The notes beneath the pieces were generated by a model. It did no database searches. It was not told the origin of the DNA and worked only from the letters and a program-made list of their open reading frames with translations. Both the position numbers and the translations under genes were made by a program. A stretch of 64,000 nt of DNA from an uncultured Prevotella sp. (GTDB taxonomy: Bacteria; Bacteroidota; Bacteroidia; Bacteroidales; Bacteroidaceae), in contig ONYL01000006.1 in NCBI GenBank assembly GCA_900322035.1, positions 34,266-98,265 on the forward strand, in the 5' to 3' direction. Positions 56,474 to 64,000 of the stretch are shown one piece after another (position 1 is the stretch's first letter; each line of letters opens with the position of its first letter).

Positions 56474-57846
56474 TTCTTCTTGTGGGTTTGCTTCCACCAT
56501 GTGTGGAAAGTCTGATTGGCAAATTTGGGCGCGGCGTGTCCGATTCCCCAAGGATTCAGTCGGCTGAAGTGAGTGAGGCTTTCAGGGACAAGGTTCAGTA
56601 GTGGCGCAGCCTTCAAGGCACCGATATAAAGCTCAGGGTGAGTATAAACCAGTTGCATTCCTTCCGACATGAATTTCTTGATCTTGTCGGCCTTGTTTAA
56701 TGCTTCCAGGTTCTGCCTCCAAAAATACACTTGGCTGCCGGGATTGACTTTGGCCGGACAGACGAAGTTGCAGCTCAGACACAGACTGCACGCCGAGACA
56801 TTGTCGCTGTAGCGTTGAGGGTCTCTGAGCATACCAAGGTTGATGCCGATGGGGCCTGGAATGAAATAGGTGTAACTATAACCACCGCTACGCCGGTAGA
56901 CAGGGCAGGTGTTCATGCAAGCCCCGCAACGAATACATTTCAAGGTTTCCCAATGCTCTGGATTGCCGAGGATGTCGCTCCTTCCGTTGTCGACCAATAC
57001 CACGTGCATCTCGCCCCCGGGACGTGCCTGGCGGAAGTGGGAGGTGAATCCTGTTGTGGGCTGGCCCGTTGCGCTGCGGCTCAACAGCCGGTGGAAAATG
57101 GCCATTGAGGCATAGTCGGGAATGATCTTCTCAATACCCATGGCTACGATGTGGAGTTTGGGCATGGAGGTAGACATGTCGGCGTTGCCTTCATTAGTGC
57201 AGACCACAACGTCTCCCGTCTTGGCTACACCGAAGTTGCAGCCGGTCATGCCGGCTCCAGCTTCGAGAAATTCATGCCGAAGACTCTCGCGGGCACAATA
57301 GGTGAGATAGGTTGGGTCGTAGTTGCCTTTCTCCATAGAGATGCCTTCGCGTTCAAACATCTGTCCGATTTCTTCTCGTCTCAAGTGTGTGGCGGGCACA
57401 ACGATATGACTGGGCTTCTGGTGGAGAAGTTGCAGAATGCGCTCGCCTAAGTCTGTCTCTACGACATCTATACCTCGTTGCTGCAAGTAGTCGTTCATGC
57501 CGCATTCCTCTGTGAGCATTGACTTGGACTTCACCAGTTTGTTCACATTGTGGGTTTCAAGAATTCCATAGACGATCTCATTGAACTGCTGGGCGTCTTC
57601 GGCCCAATGAATTTTAACGCCACGGCTTTGCAGCTGAGTGGTGAATTCCTCGAGGTATTCGGCCAAATGCGTCAGCGTATGGCGTTTTATTTCTGAGGCA
57701 AGTTGTCGCAACTCTTCCCATTCTGGAAGTTCCAGTGCCAGAGAGTCTCGCTTTTGACGTAGCGACCAAAATGTCTGGTCGTGCCACGTAACCTTTTCCC
57801 GGTCCTTATTGAAGGTCTTCGCGTTTTTGCTGTGAAGTGTGCTCAT
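56470..57846 (-). CDS. LutB-like iron-sulfur protein
   Basis: From the ATG at 57846 this is 458 residues (MSTLHSKNAKTFNKDREKVT). The N-terminal two thirds are a LUD domain; the C-terminal part has two ferredoxin clusters CIRCGACMNTCPVYRRSGG and CSLCLSCNFVCPAKVNPG. LutB transfers electrons during lactate oxidation. It overlaps both neighbours by ATGA. The longer frame to 58059 runs into LutA and is not the real start. Confidence 0.88.
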   Translation of the reverse strand: MSTLHSKNAKTFNKDREKVTWHDQTFWSLRQKRDSLALELPEWEELRQLASEIKRHTLTHLAEYLEEFTTQLQSRGVKIHWAEDAQQFNEIVYGILETHNVNKLVKSKSMLTEECGMNDYLQQRGIDVVETDLGERILQLLHQKPSHIVVPATHLRREEIGQMFEREGISMEKGNYDPTYLTYCARESLRHEFLEAGAGMTGCNFGVAKTGDVVVCTNEGNADMSTSMPKLHIVAMGIEKIIPDYASMAIFHRLLSRSATGQPTTGFTSHFRQARPGGEMHVVLVDNGRSDILGNPEHWETLKCIRCGACMNTCPVYRRSGGYSYTYFIPGPIGINLGMLRDPQRYSDNVSACSLCLSCNFVCPAKVNPGSQVYFWRQNLEALNKADKIKKFMSEGMQLVYTHPELYIGALKAAPLLNLVPESLTHFSRLNPWGIGHAAPKFANQTFHTWWKQTHKKK

Positions 57847-58583
57847 ATTAATCCTGCTGCTAATATTTCTGCAACGTGAATGAACTTGATATTCCTTTTT
57901 TCTCTTTTGGCTATGCCCTCTAAGTGCATCAGGCAACTGCTGTCGGGACCGGTGATGTATTCCGCCCCCGTAGCGATGTGGCGGTCGAGCTTGTCTTCTC
58001 CCATACGGATGGAGACGGCAGTCTCCTCCACAGAGAACATTCCGCCGAATCCACAGCATTCGTCAGGGCGTTCGGGCTGCTTGACCGTGATGCCTTCTAC
58101 CATCTGCAGCAGATCCACGATCTTGTTGATTCGCGGAAAGTTGCATTCCGATGGCGTGCTCAAACCAAGTTCCCGCACGCCGTGACAACTGTTGTGGACG
58201 CTGACCACGTGTGGAAATTTGCCGGGAATCTCTTCTACTCTCAATACGTCGTGAAGGAATTCCACAATGTCCATCGTCGTCCTTTCCACGACACATTCAT
58301 GATTCTTACCCAAAAGGCGAGGGTAGTAGGTGCGGACGTAGGCTGCGCACGATGCGGATGGGGCCACAACATAGTCGTAGGGAGCGAACATCTCGTCAAA
58401 GTTTTTGGCTAAGTCGACCGACATCCGTTCAAAACCTCCGTTGGCCATAGGTTGCCCGCAACACGTCTGTCGCTCAGGGTAGTCTATGGTCAGACCGTAG
58501 TGGGAGAGTAGGGCGTATGTAGCTTTTCCAACATGTGGGTACAGTGCGTCGACATAACAAGGGATAAAAAGTCCAATTCTCAT
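57843..58583 (-). CDS. LutA-like Fe-S oxidoreductase (CCG domain)
   Basis: With the ATG at 58583 the product has 246 residues (MRIGLFIPCYVDALYPHVGK). Two CCG motifs (ERQTCCGQPMANGG and DECCGFGGMFSVEE) ligate an iron-sulfur cluster. LutA/LutB/LutC form an L-lactate utilisation complex. It is the first gene of the host operon, divergent from topB. Confidence 0.88.
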   Translation of the reverse strand: MRIGLFIPCYVDALYPHVGKATYALLSHYGLTIDYPERQTCCGQPMANGGFERMSVDLAKNFDEMFAPYDYVVAPSASCAAYVRTYYPRLLGKNHECVVERTTMDIVEFLHDVLRVEEIPGKFPHVVSVHNSCHGVRELGLSTPSECNFPRINKIVDLLQMVEGITVKQPERPDECCGFGGMFSVEETAVSIRMGEDKLDRHIATGAEYITGPDSSCLMHLEGIAKREKRNIKFIHVAEILAAGLI

Positions 58584-58679
58584 TATTTCTATTGTTATTT
58601 CTTTTCTTCCTGCAAATTTAGTCAAAATATTGATGAATGCATCGAATTCATGGATTTTTCTTAAAATCACTCTTCTTAT

Positions 58680-58710
58680 TTTGTACTTCCCTCGATTCTC
58701 ACTAACTTTG
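58680..58710 (+). promoter_or_regulatory. Bacteroidetes promoter for topB
   Basis: TTTG at 58680-58683 and TAACTTTG at 58703-58710 are 19 bp apart, the canonical -33/-7 arrangement. The ATG at 58732 is about 20 nt downstream. Confidence 0.7.
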
Positions 58711-58731
58711 CAGTTGGAAACTAACGGAAAA

Positions 58732-60756
58732 ATGATTGTTTGTATAGCAGAGAAACCGAGTGTTGCAAGAGATATAGCCCGCATTTTAGGTGCCAACTCG
58801 CAGCATCAAGGTTACATGGAAGGTAATGGCTATCAGGTGACTTGGACTTTTGGTCATCTGTGCGAACTGAAGGAGCCAGACGACTATACCCCTTTGTGGA
58901 AGCATTGGAGTCTTGGGCAGCTGCCCATGATTCCTCAGCGCTTCGCTATCAAGTTGATCGATGATGAGGGAATCAAAAAGCAGTTTAGTGTCATTGAGTC
59001 TCTCTATTCCAAGGCGGATAGCATTGTAAACTGTGGCGATGCCGGTCAAGAAGGTGAGTTGATCCAGCGCTGGGTCATGCAGAAAGCCCGTGTGAAATGT
59101 CCCGTCAAGCGGTTGTGGATCTCTTCGATGACAGATGAAGCCATAAAGGAGGGATTCCGGCAGCTGAAAGATGAGCAGCAGTATGACAAACTCTATCTTG
59201 CGGGGTTGAGTCGTGCCATTGGCGACTGGATTCTTGGCATGAACTGCACCCGACTCTATACCATCAAATATGGTAATCAGGCTGGCCGTCATCAGGTGTT
59301 GAGCATCGGCCGCGTACAGACACCCACTTTGGCCCTCATTGTCAACAGGCAGAAAGAAATTGATCATTTTAAGCCGGAGCCCTACTGGGTATTGGCCACT
59401 GTCTATCGTGATACGCTCTTTACGGCCACCAAAGGCCGGTTTGACTCCAAAGAGGAAGGTGAACGTGCTTTTTCGACGATAGAGGGAAAGCCTTTCACCG
59501 TTACCGATGTGCAGAAAAAGAAAGGCCGCGAGCAGCCCAAACAGCTTTACGACCTCACCTCGCTTCAGGTGGACTGTAATCGCAAGTACGCCTATTCTGC
59601 GGAGAATACACTCAATCTTATTCAGGGACTCTATGAGAAAAAATTGACTACATACCCTCGAGTTGACACTACCTATCTGAGTGATGATATCTATCCCAAG
59701 TGCCCGGAAATTTTGAACGGGGTATTTAAATCGCGTATCGGCGGTGCTTTTCCCTATGCTGACTTGGTTAAGGGATTGGCCGCTATGAGCAAGAAGTTGC
59801 CCAAGAGTAAGCGTGTCTTTGATTCTTCCAAGGTCACCGACCACCATGCCATCATCCCCACGGGTGTCCCGGCCCAGGGGCTGACCGATTTGGAACAAAA
59901 CGTCTACGACTTGATATGTCGGCGCTTTATCGCTGCTTTCTATCCCGACTGTGAGTTTTCCACAACTACGGTCTTGGGAAAGGTGGAGGACGTTGAATTT
60001 AAAGTATCGGGCAAGGAAATTTTGAAACCGGGATGGCGTGTGGTTTATGGTGATCATGTTCACGAAGAAGACGACAAGAAGGGTGATGAGGAGCGCACCT
60101 TGCCGGCTTTTGTCAAGGGAGAGACTGGTCCTCATAAGCCTACCCTGACAGAGAAGCAGACCACGCCGCCCAAGTATTATACCGAGGCGACATTGCTCCG
60201 TGCCATGGAGACAGCGGGCAAATTTGTTGACGACGATGAACTGCGGGCCGCGCTGAAGGAGAATGGCATCGGCCGTCCGTCGAGTCGTGCAGGTATCATA
60301 GAGACGCTTTTCAAGCGCCACTATATTCGCCGCCAGCGAAAGAATTTGGTAGCAACACCTACTGGTATCGAACTTATCGATACGATAAAGGAGAAATTGC
60401 TCACAAGTTGTGAGCTCACTGGTATTTGGGAGAAAAAACTGCGCGATATTGAGCATGGCAAGTATGACCCTGCGCTGTTTATTGAGGGACTCAAGCAGCA
60501 GATCCAAAAGATTGTCAACGATGTGTTGTGCGACAATTCACCCTCCAGCATCACCATCACTACCGATGAGGATTTGAAGAAAACGAAGAAAAAATCGACC
60601 AAGAAATCTGCGTCTGTCCACTTGATTCCATCCGACAGCCTTATCGGCCAGCCCTGTCCCCTGTGTGGAAAAGGCAAGATTGTGAAAGGGCGCACTGCCT
60701 ATGGATGCAGTCGTTTCAAAGAATGCGGATTTCGTCTTCCTTTTGCCAAACCGTGA
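58732..60756 (+). CDS. topB: DNA topoisomerase III
   Basis: Starting at the ATG 58732 (MIVCIAEKPSVARDIARILG) the protein has 674 residues. The TOPRIM domain has EKPSVARDIARILGA and DAGQEGELIQRWV; the catalytic Tyr is in KKLTTYPRVDTTYLS. The C-terminus has a zinc ribbon CPLCGKGKIVKGRTAYGCSR with CGFRLP. It is a type IA topoisomerase resolving single-stranded DNA links. It is a host gene transcribed rightwards from the promoter at 58680-58710. Confidence 0.95.
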   Translation: MIVCIAEKPSVARDIARILGANSQHQGYMEGNGYQVTWTFGHLCELKEPDDYTPLWKHWSLGQLPMIPQRFAIKLIDDEGIKKQFSVIESLYSKADSIVNCGDAGQEGELIQRWVMQKARVKCPVKRLWISSMTDEAIKEGFRQLKDEQQYDKLYLAGLSRAIGDWILGMNCTRLYTIKYGNQAGRHQVLSIGRVQTPTLALIVNRQKEIDHFKPEPYWVLATVYRDTLFTATKGRFDSKEEGERAFSTIEGKPFTVTDVQKKKGREQPKQLYDLTSLQVDCNRKYAYSAENTLNLIQGLYEKKLTTYPRVDTTYLSDDIYPKCPEILNGVFKSRIGGAFPYADLVKGLAAMSKKLPKSKRVFDSSKVTDHHAIIPTGVPAQGLTDLEQNVYDLICRRFIAAFYPDCEFSTTTVLGKVEDVEFKVSGKEILKPGWRVVYGDHVHEEDDKKGDEERTLPAFVKGETGPHKPTLTEKQTTPPKYYTEATLLRAMETAGKFVDDDELRAALKENGIGRPSSRAGIIETLFKRHYIRRQRKNLVATPTGIELIDTIKEKLLTSCELTGIWEKKLRDIEHGKYDPALFIEGLKQQIQKIVNDVLCDNSPSSITITTDEDLKKTKKKSTKKSASVHLIPSDSLIGQPCPLCGKGKIVKGRTAYGCSRFKECGFRLPFAKP

Positions 60757-60857
60757 ACATTCTGTCATTTTATCTATCTGTTTTTGCGTATTTGACACTG
60801 CTGGAATAAATTTTTGTTTCTTTTTTGCCAAAGATTCTTCTTTTCTGATTTTTTCCT

Positions 60858-60865
60858 TATCTTTG
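60858..60865 (+). promoter_or_regulatory. -7 box upstream of secreted protein gene
   Basis: TATCTTTG matches the Bacteroidetes -7 consensus. The -33 element at the expected distance is poor. It precedes the 60977 ATG by about 110 nt. Confidence 0.5.
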
Positions 60866-60976
60866 TAACCAAAAGTTTCAGAGCCAAGGAATGGTTTCTG
60901 ATCTTGAAATCTGTCGGGCTCCTTTATAGCACGAGGAGCCGAATATTAATCTTTTTAATACTACAAAATTATTTTT

Positions 60977-62656
60977 ATGTTTAAATCTCTGTTTCTCCTG
61001 GCCATGGTTACCATGCCCATGACAGCTTTTTCCCAGCTTCCAGATGGAGGAATACCTGTGACTTTGCGTGCGCAGACTGCTGCCGGTGTTAATAAGACAG
61101 CCGGGTTCTCCTCAAGTATCAAGAAAGCTGATCTTTCCACCGACATTATCACCGAAAAGCCCGAAGGCGAGGAATACACTCACTGCGTACGCAGTGGCTT
61201 CGGTATCAATCAGGAAAGGGGCTCTTATGGACTCTACGACTACCTCAGCGGGAGTTATATAAAGGATGGCGAGGGTAATGTCTATCTCTACAACCCCATT
61301 GCACTCTTTCCCACATACACTTATATCAAGCTCGAACCCCTTGCCGGCGACACGCTTGTCTGTCACACGCCGCAGCCTATCCTCAGCCTTTATGGTGACA
61401 CCTATTACGCCACGCGCCTGCGTGCCGATATCAATGAGAGTGGACTTGCCTACTTGCCCGATGTATCTGATGATGGAACTCAAGCCCATCTTGACATCAA
61501 GTTTATCCTGCGCAACGATTCGCTCTATCAGGTGCCCGAGGAATATCTTACTTTTCCCGGCACAACGATCCAGATACCCAGCGTGATTCTCGGTCTTACC
61601 GATGCACAGGGCACTTGGCTGGCCTCTGGCGAGGCCAACTGCGCCCTGCTTCCTCCTCCCGGAAAGCCAACGACGCTCCCTGCAGGTGTCAAGAGTGAGC
61701 CGTATAATCTTTTCAGCTTCGACAGCGATAATCAATATACGGTGCGTCATTCCACAGAACTGGCCATCAATGGCAACGATGTCTATATGACCAATCCCTA
61801 CAGTCCCGACACACTGCAATGGATACATGGCACACTGAACGAGGGCAAAGTCACCTTCCAGCCTCAGTATATCGGTGTCGACAGCCGTTCCAACCTTCAT
61901 CTGTCGTTCCTTCCCGCCACTTACACAACGCAGAAGGAGCCGGATGGCACCATCTCTTATCTCTATGACCGGGCCGACGAGTTCGTATTCGACTTTGATG
62001 CTGAAGCCAAGACGCTTACTACCGACTCTGCCGACAACGTAGCCATTCTGATCAATGGAGGCTTGGACAATGTCAATGCCATTTCGGGCTATCGCAATCC
62101 CCTGCTCAAGCCCTTCCCCGTTCAGGCCGCCACACCCTCAGATCCCACCATTGTCATGTTGCAGCCTTACGATGACGAATTGGGTACAGGCATGGTCAGC
62201 TTCGATTTCTTCCCCACCGACACTGAGAACCAGCCGTTGCCCTATACTCGTCTCTTCTACAATCTCTACTTGGATGACGAGCTCTTGACCGTAGGTCCCC
62301 CCGACTATCCTAATGTGCAGACACCTTTCACGAATATTCCCGCCAACTACGCCGACAATGAGTATTTCTTCAATAGTCAGGAAGTGCACAACGTCTATCT
62401 GACGCGGTCTTACGATAAAGTGGGCGTGCAGGTGCTCTACCGTTTCGGCGACCAGTGGTATAAGAGCAATCTCGTGAGCAAGACGGTGGCTACGCCGAAC
62501 AGTATTCAGGGGGTCAGCAACAAGTCTGATGAGCTTGCCGAGCAAGTGTGGTACGACTTGAGTGGCCGCCGTGTCTCTCATCCTGCTCATGGGCTATATT
62601 TGAAGGTTTCGCGCTATGCTGATGGCAGAGTAACTACAGAGAAGGTTATGCGTTGA
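60977..62656 (+). CDS. Secreted protein with C-terminal sorting-like motif
   Basis: This 559-residue protein has a signal peptide (MFKSLFLLAMVTMPMTAFSQ cleaved near residue 20). The rest is beta-rich with Gly/Asp/Tyr repeats. The C-terminus (VWYDLSGRRVSHPAHGLYLK then DGRVTTEKVMR) is the layout seen in secreted or cell-surface proteins of Prevotella-type bacteria. No catalytic motif recognised. It is host chromosomal. Confidence 0.7.
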   Translation: MFKSLFLLAMVTMPMTAFSQLPDGGIPVTLRAQTAAGVNKTAGFSSSIKKADLSTDIITEKPEGEEYTHCVRSGFGINQERGSYGLYDYLSGSYIKDGEGNVYLYNPIALFPTYTYIKLEPLAGDTLVCHTPQPILSLYGDTYYATRLRADINESGLAYLPDVSDDGTQAHLDIKFILRNDSLYQVPEEYLTFPGTTIQIPSVILGLTDAQGTWLASGEANCALLPPPGKPTTLPAGVKSEPYNLFSFDSDNQYTVRHSTELAINGNDVYMTNPYSPDTLQWIHGTLNEGKVTFQPQYIGVDSRSNLHLSFLPATYTTQKEPDGTISYLYDRADEFVFDFDAEAKTLTTDSADNVAILINGGLDNVNAISGYRNPLLKPFPVQAATPSDPTIVMLQPYDDELGTGMVSFDFFPTDTENQPLPYTRLFYNLYLDDELLTVGPPDYPNVQTPFTNIPANYADNEYFFNSQEVHNVYLTRSYDKVGVQVLYRFGDQWYKSNLVSKTVATPNSIQGVSNKSDELAEQVWYDLSGRRVSHPAHGLYLKVSRYADGRVTTEKVMR

Positions 62657-62692
62657 TACCCTTACAGTTGCCTTCACCCATTACAATACAAA

Positions 62693-62726
62693 CAAGGCAG
62701 GCTGTCCAATTGGGCAGCCTGCCTTG
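62693..62726. terminator. Bidirectional hairpin terminator
   Basis: CAAGGCAGGCTG and CAGCCTGCCTTG form a perfect 12-bp stem with a 10-nt loop between convergent genes (60977-62656 and the DoxX-like gene). Confidence 0.75.
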
Positions 62727-62753
62727 AATATATGAAGGTATTGCCAGGTAGTG

Positions 62754-63176
62754 TCAGCTCAGCACTCCCGAGCGTGTAACAGCATATTTGCCACCACCGG
62801 TGAAGGCCAATGCGGCGGCACCCAAAAGATAGAGCATGGGGAGTTCTACAGCCCAGCCGCCCGTGACAGGGTCAACGGTGAAGAAAGTGCCAAGATGTGC
62901 CATGAGAATGGCTACTACCATGTTGCCAGCCATGATTACGGCGGCCAAACGCGTCCACAGTCCAGCTACAATCATGATGGCTGCAACGAGTTCTGCTGCC
63001 AATGAGAAGTAGGCAATGAAGGAGGGCAGACCCAATTGGGCCAACATTCCACCGATGAAGCCTACGCCATAGACGAGTTTGTGAATTCCGTGAAAAAGCA
63101 TCAGTCCGCCTACACTCAATCTGAGGAGCAACAAACCAAGGTCGTTGTTGCGGAGAAAGTCGTTCTTAATTTCCAT
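62754..63176 (-). CDS. DoxX-family membrane protein
   Basis: From the ATG at 63176 the product has 140 residues with four hydrophobic segments (LGLLLLRLSVGGLMLF; FIGGMLAQLGLPSFIAYFSL; LAAVIMAGNMVVAILMAH; MLYLLGAAALAFTGGG). The LLRLSVGGLMLFHG and EL-VAAIMIVAGL-TR pattern matches DoxX-like proteins. Possible roles in redox membrane functions are not specific. A -7 box CAAAAGTA (minus TACTTTTG) lies at 63205-63212. Confidence 0.85.
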   Translation of the reverse strand: MEIKNDFLRNNDLGLLLLRLSVGGLMLFHGIHKLVYGVGFIGGMLAQLGLPSFIAYFSLAAELVAAIMIVAGLWTRLAAVIMAGNMVVAILMAHLGTFFTVDPVTGGWAVELPMLYLLGAAALAFTGGGKYAVTRSGVLS

Positions 63177-63303
63177 TTCTGTCTGTATTTGATTAAATGA
63201 GGTGCAAAAGTAATAAATTTCATGGTAAAAACGACATTTTGCTCCCATTTTTTTGTACTTTTGCAGTCCGCTTATCTAAAGACAGCGGAAATCGATCAAT
63301 CAG

Positions 63304-63792
63304 ATGATGAGAACATATTTTATATTATTCACTTTTTTCCTCTTTTCTCTCTGCCCAGCACATTGTCAGGAGAGCGACAGTTTGAGATTCGGCACGCCCT
63401 ACGAAGATGCCATACGACAACTGACGACCCTCTACGGTGTGCCTTCGGTGATGGACGAAAACCACTGCGTGTTTAAGAACAGCCTCTTTGAGCACGGCGG
63501 AATTACTTTCAATGAAGTGAAGTGTAATTTCAAGAACCGGCGGCTCGTTGAAGAGCGGTTTTACAAGACAGCACCGACCAAGCGGATTGCTGTCAGAGAC
63601 ATGATGCAGATGAAGCAGGCACTTGAATCGCAATATTCCCTTTCGGAAGATTATGAAGACGATGGTACAGCTTTTTTCTGTGGCGGTCTTGCTCCCACAG
63701 GAATTGGCCGACTTTTCACCCTCAGTGTTTTGCCCCATAGAGGACGCTGGGCCATGCTATTGCAATACGGCCCTTTCCATTACAAAGACTGA
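63304..63792 (+). CDS. Hypothetical secreted protein
   Basis: This 162-residue protein has a signal peptide (MMRTYFILFTFFLFSLCPAH cleaved near residue 21). The mature part is mixed alpha/beta with NEVKCNFKNRRLVEERFYKT. No family recognised. A promoter-like -7 TACTTTTG occurs at 63256-63263. Confidence 0.6.
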   Translation: MMRTYFILFTFFLFSLCPAHCQESDSLRFGTPYEDAIRQLTTLYGVPSVMDENHCVFKNSLFEHGGITFNEVKCNFKNRRLVEERFYKTAPTKRIAVRDMMQMKQALESQYSLSEDYEDDGTAFFCGGLAPTGIGRLFTLSVLPHRGRWAMLLQYGPFHYKD

Positions 63793-64000
63793 AATACATC
63801 GGCCTGCCTTTCCTTTTCGCTTGAATGGCCATGAATACCCTCAAACGCTCCAAGGCGTTGACCGGCAGTTCATGGCTATTTATTTTGTTACTTTTTTTAT
63901 CACCTCAAATCCGCAACCCTACTAAAGTCTCAGAGCGTTGCGGCCCAAACCGCCAAGAATGCGATTTTTCTAGTTTGGACTGACTTTTTACCATGTGTTG
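63793..64000. other. Terminal intergenic stretch
   Basis: No gene recognised. CCGCAAC (63911-63917) and GTTGCGG (63937-63943) form a 7-bp inverted repeat. Confidence 0.4.

Noticed and set aside
55193-58450. Plus-strand frames across the host Lut/AKR genes
   Set aside because: They are antisense shadows of genes with clear conserved motifs.
58786-60507. 573-codon minus-strand open frame
   Set aside because: It is antisense to the clear topoisomerase III gene and has no recognisable domain.

Overview
The window looks like the right-hand part of a tailed (siphovirus-type) prophage in a Bacteroidales, probably Prevotella-like, chromosome. The host call rests on the promoters, which have the Bacteroidetes TAnnTTTG -7 box, and on the flanking genes (LutABC-like operon, topoisomerase III, secreted proteins with a C-terminal sorting-like motif). 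Bases 1 to about 54840 are phage. The junction lies in the 3' part of a tRNA-Ser(GGA) gene (54842-54913), and everything after it is host. No integrase, lysis gene or second attachment site is visible, so the left end of the prophage lies outside the window.

Layout, reading leftward because nearly all phage genes are on the minus strand. At 52.2-54.5 kb is a regulatory switch: a rightward repressor-like gene and two further rightward genes face a leftward early operon (XRE-type HTH, LuxR-type HTH, Sak4-like ATPase, PD-(D/E)XK nuclease, DUF1351, DUF3127/SSB-like, NinB-like, helicase, NinG). A replication operon follows (initiator, DnaC-like loader, 45.2-42.8 kb). Then comes a long middle operon (42.7-34.2 kb) of small tightly overlapping genes: exonucleases, DUF3310, ThyX, a split RlmN-like radical SAM enzyme, HNH, DUF6527 and MazG-like proteins. 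A PRTRC cassette (33.0-29.6 kb) encodes ThiF/E1-like, E2-like and ubiquitin-like proteins. Next is a DUF488-MetK-LuxS operon (29.5-27.0 kb), then a ParB/methyltransferase-like/terminase operon (26.8-22.5 kb), ArdC and unknown genes. Portal and MuF-like minor head genes, the capsid operon and the tail genes occupy 18.3-0 kb.

The most unusual signals are as follows. (1) An RlmN/Cfr-like enzyme whose C-terminal ACGQL segment is encoded by a separate 40-codon gene. (2) A prophage-borne PRTRC ubiquitin-like cassette. (3) Phage copies of both metK and luxS in one operon. (4) Two families of repeated promoter-operator units: class A, a GTATTTG-N5-CAAATAC dyad over the -33 element at six promoters; class B, a TTTACANNTGTAAA dyad over the -7 element at seven promoters. 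They divide the phage genes into apparent regulons. (5) tRNA-like structured RNAs in leaders and inside the virion operon. (6) A minor head protein with a GNAT-like C-terminal domain. All functional statements are read from sequence motifs by eye; no database search was run.
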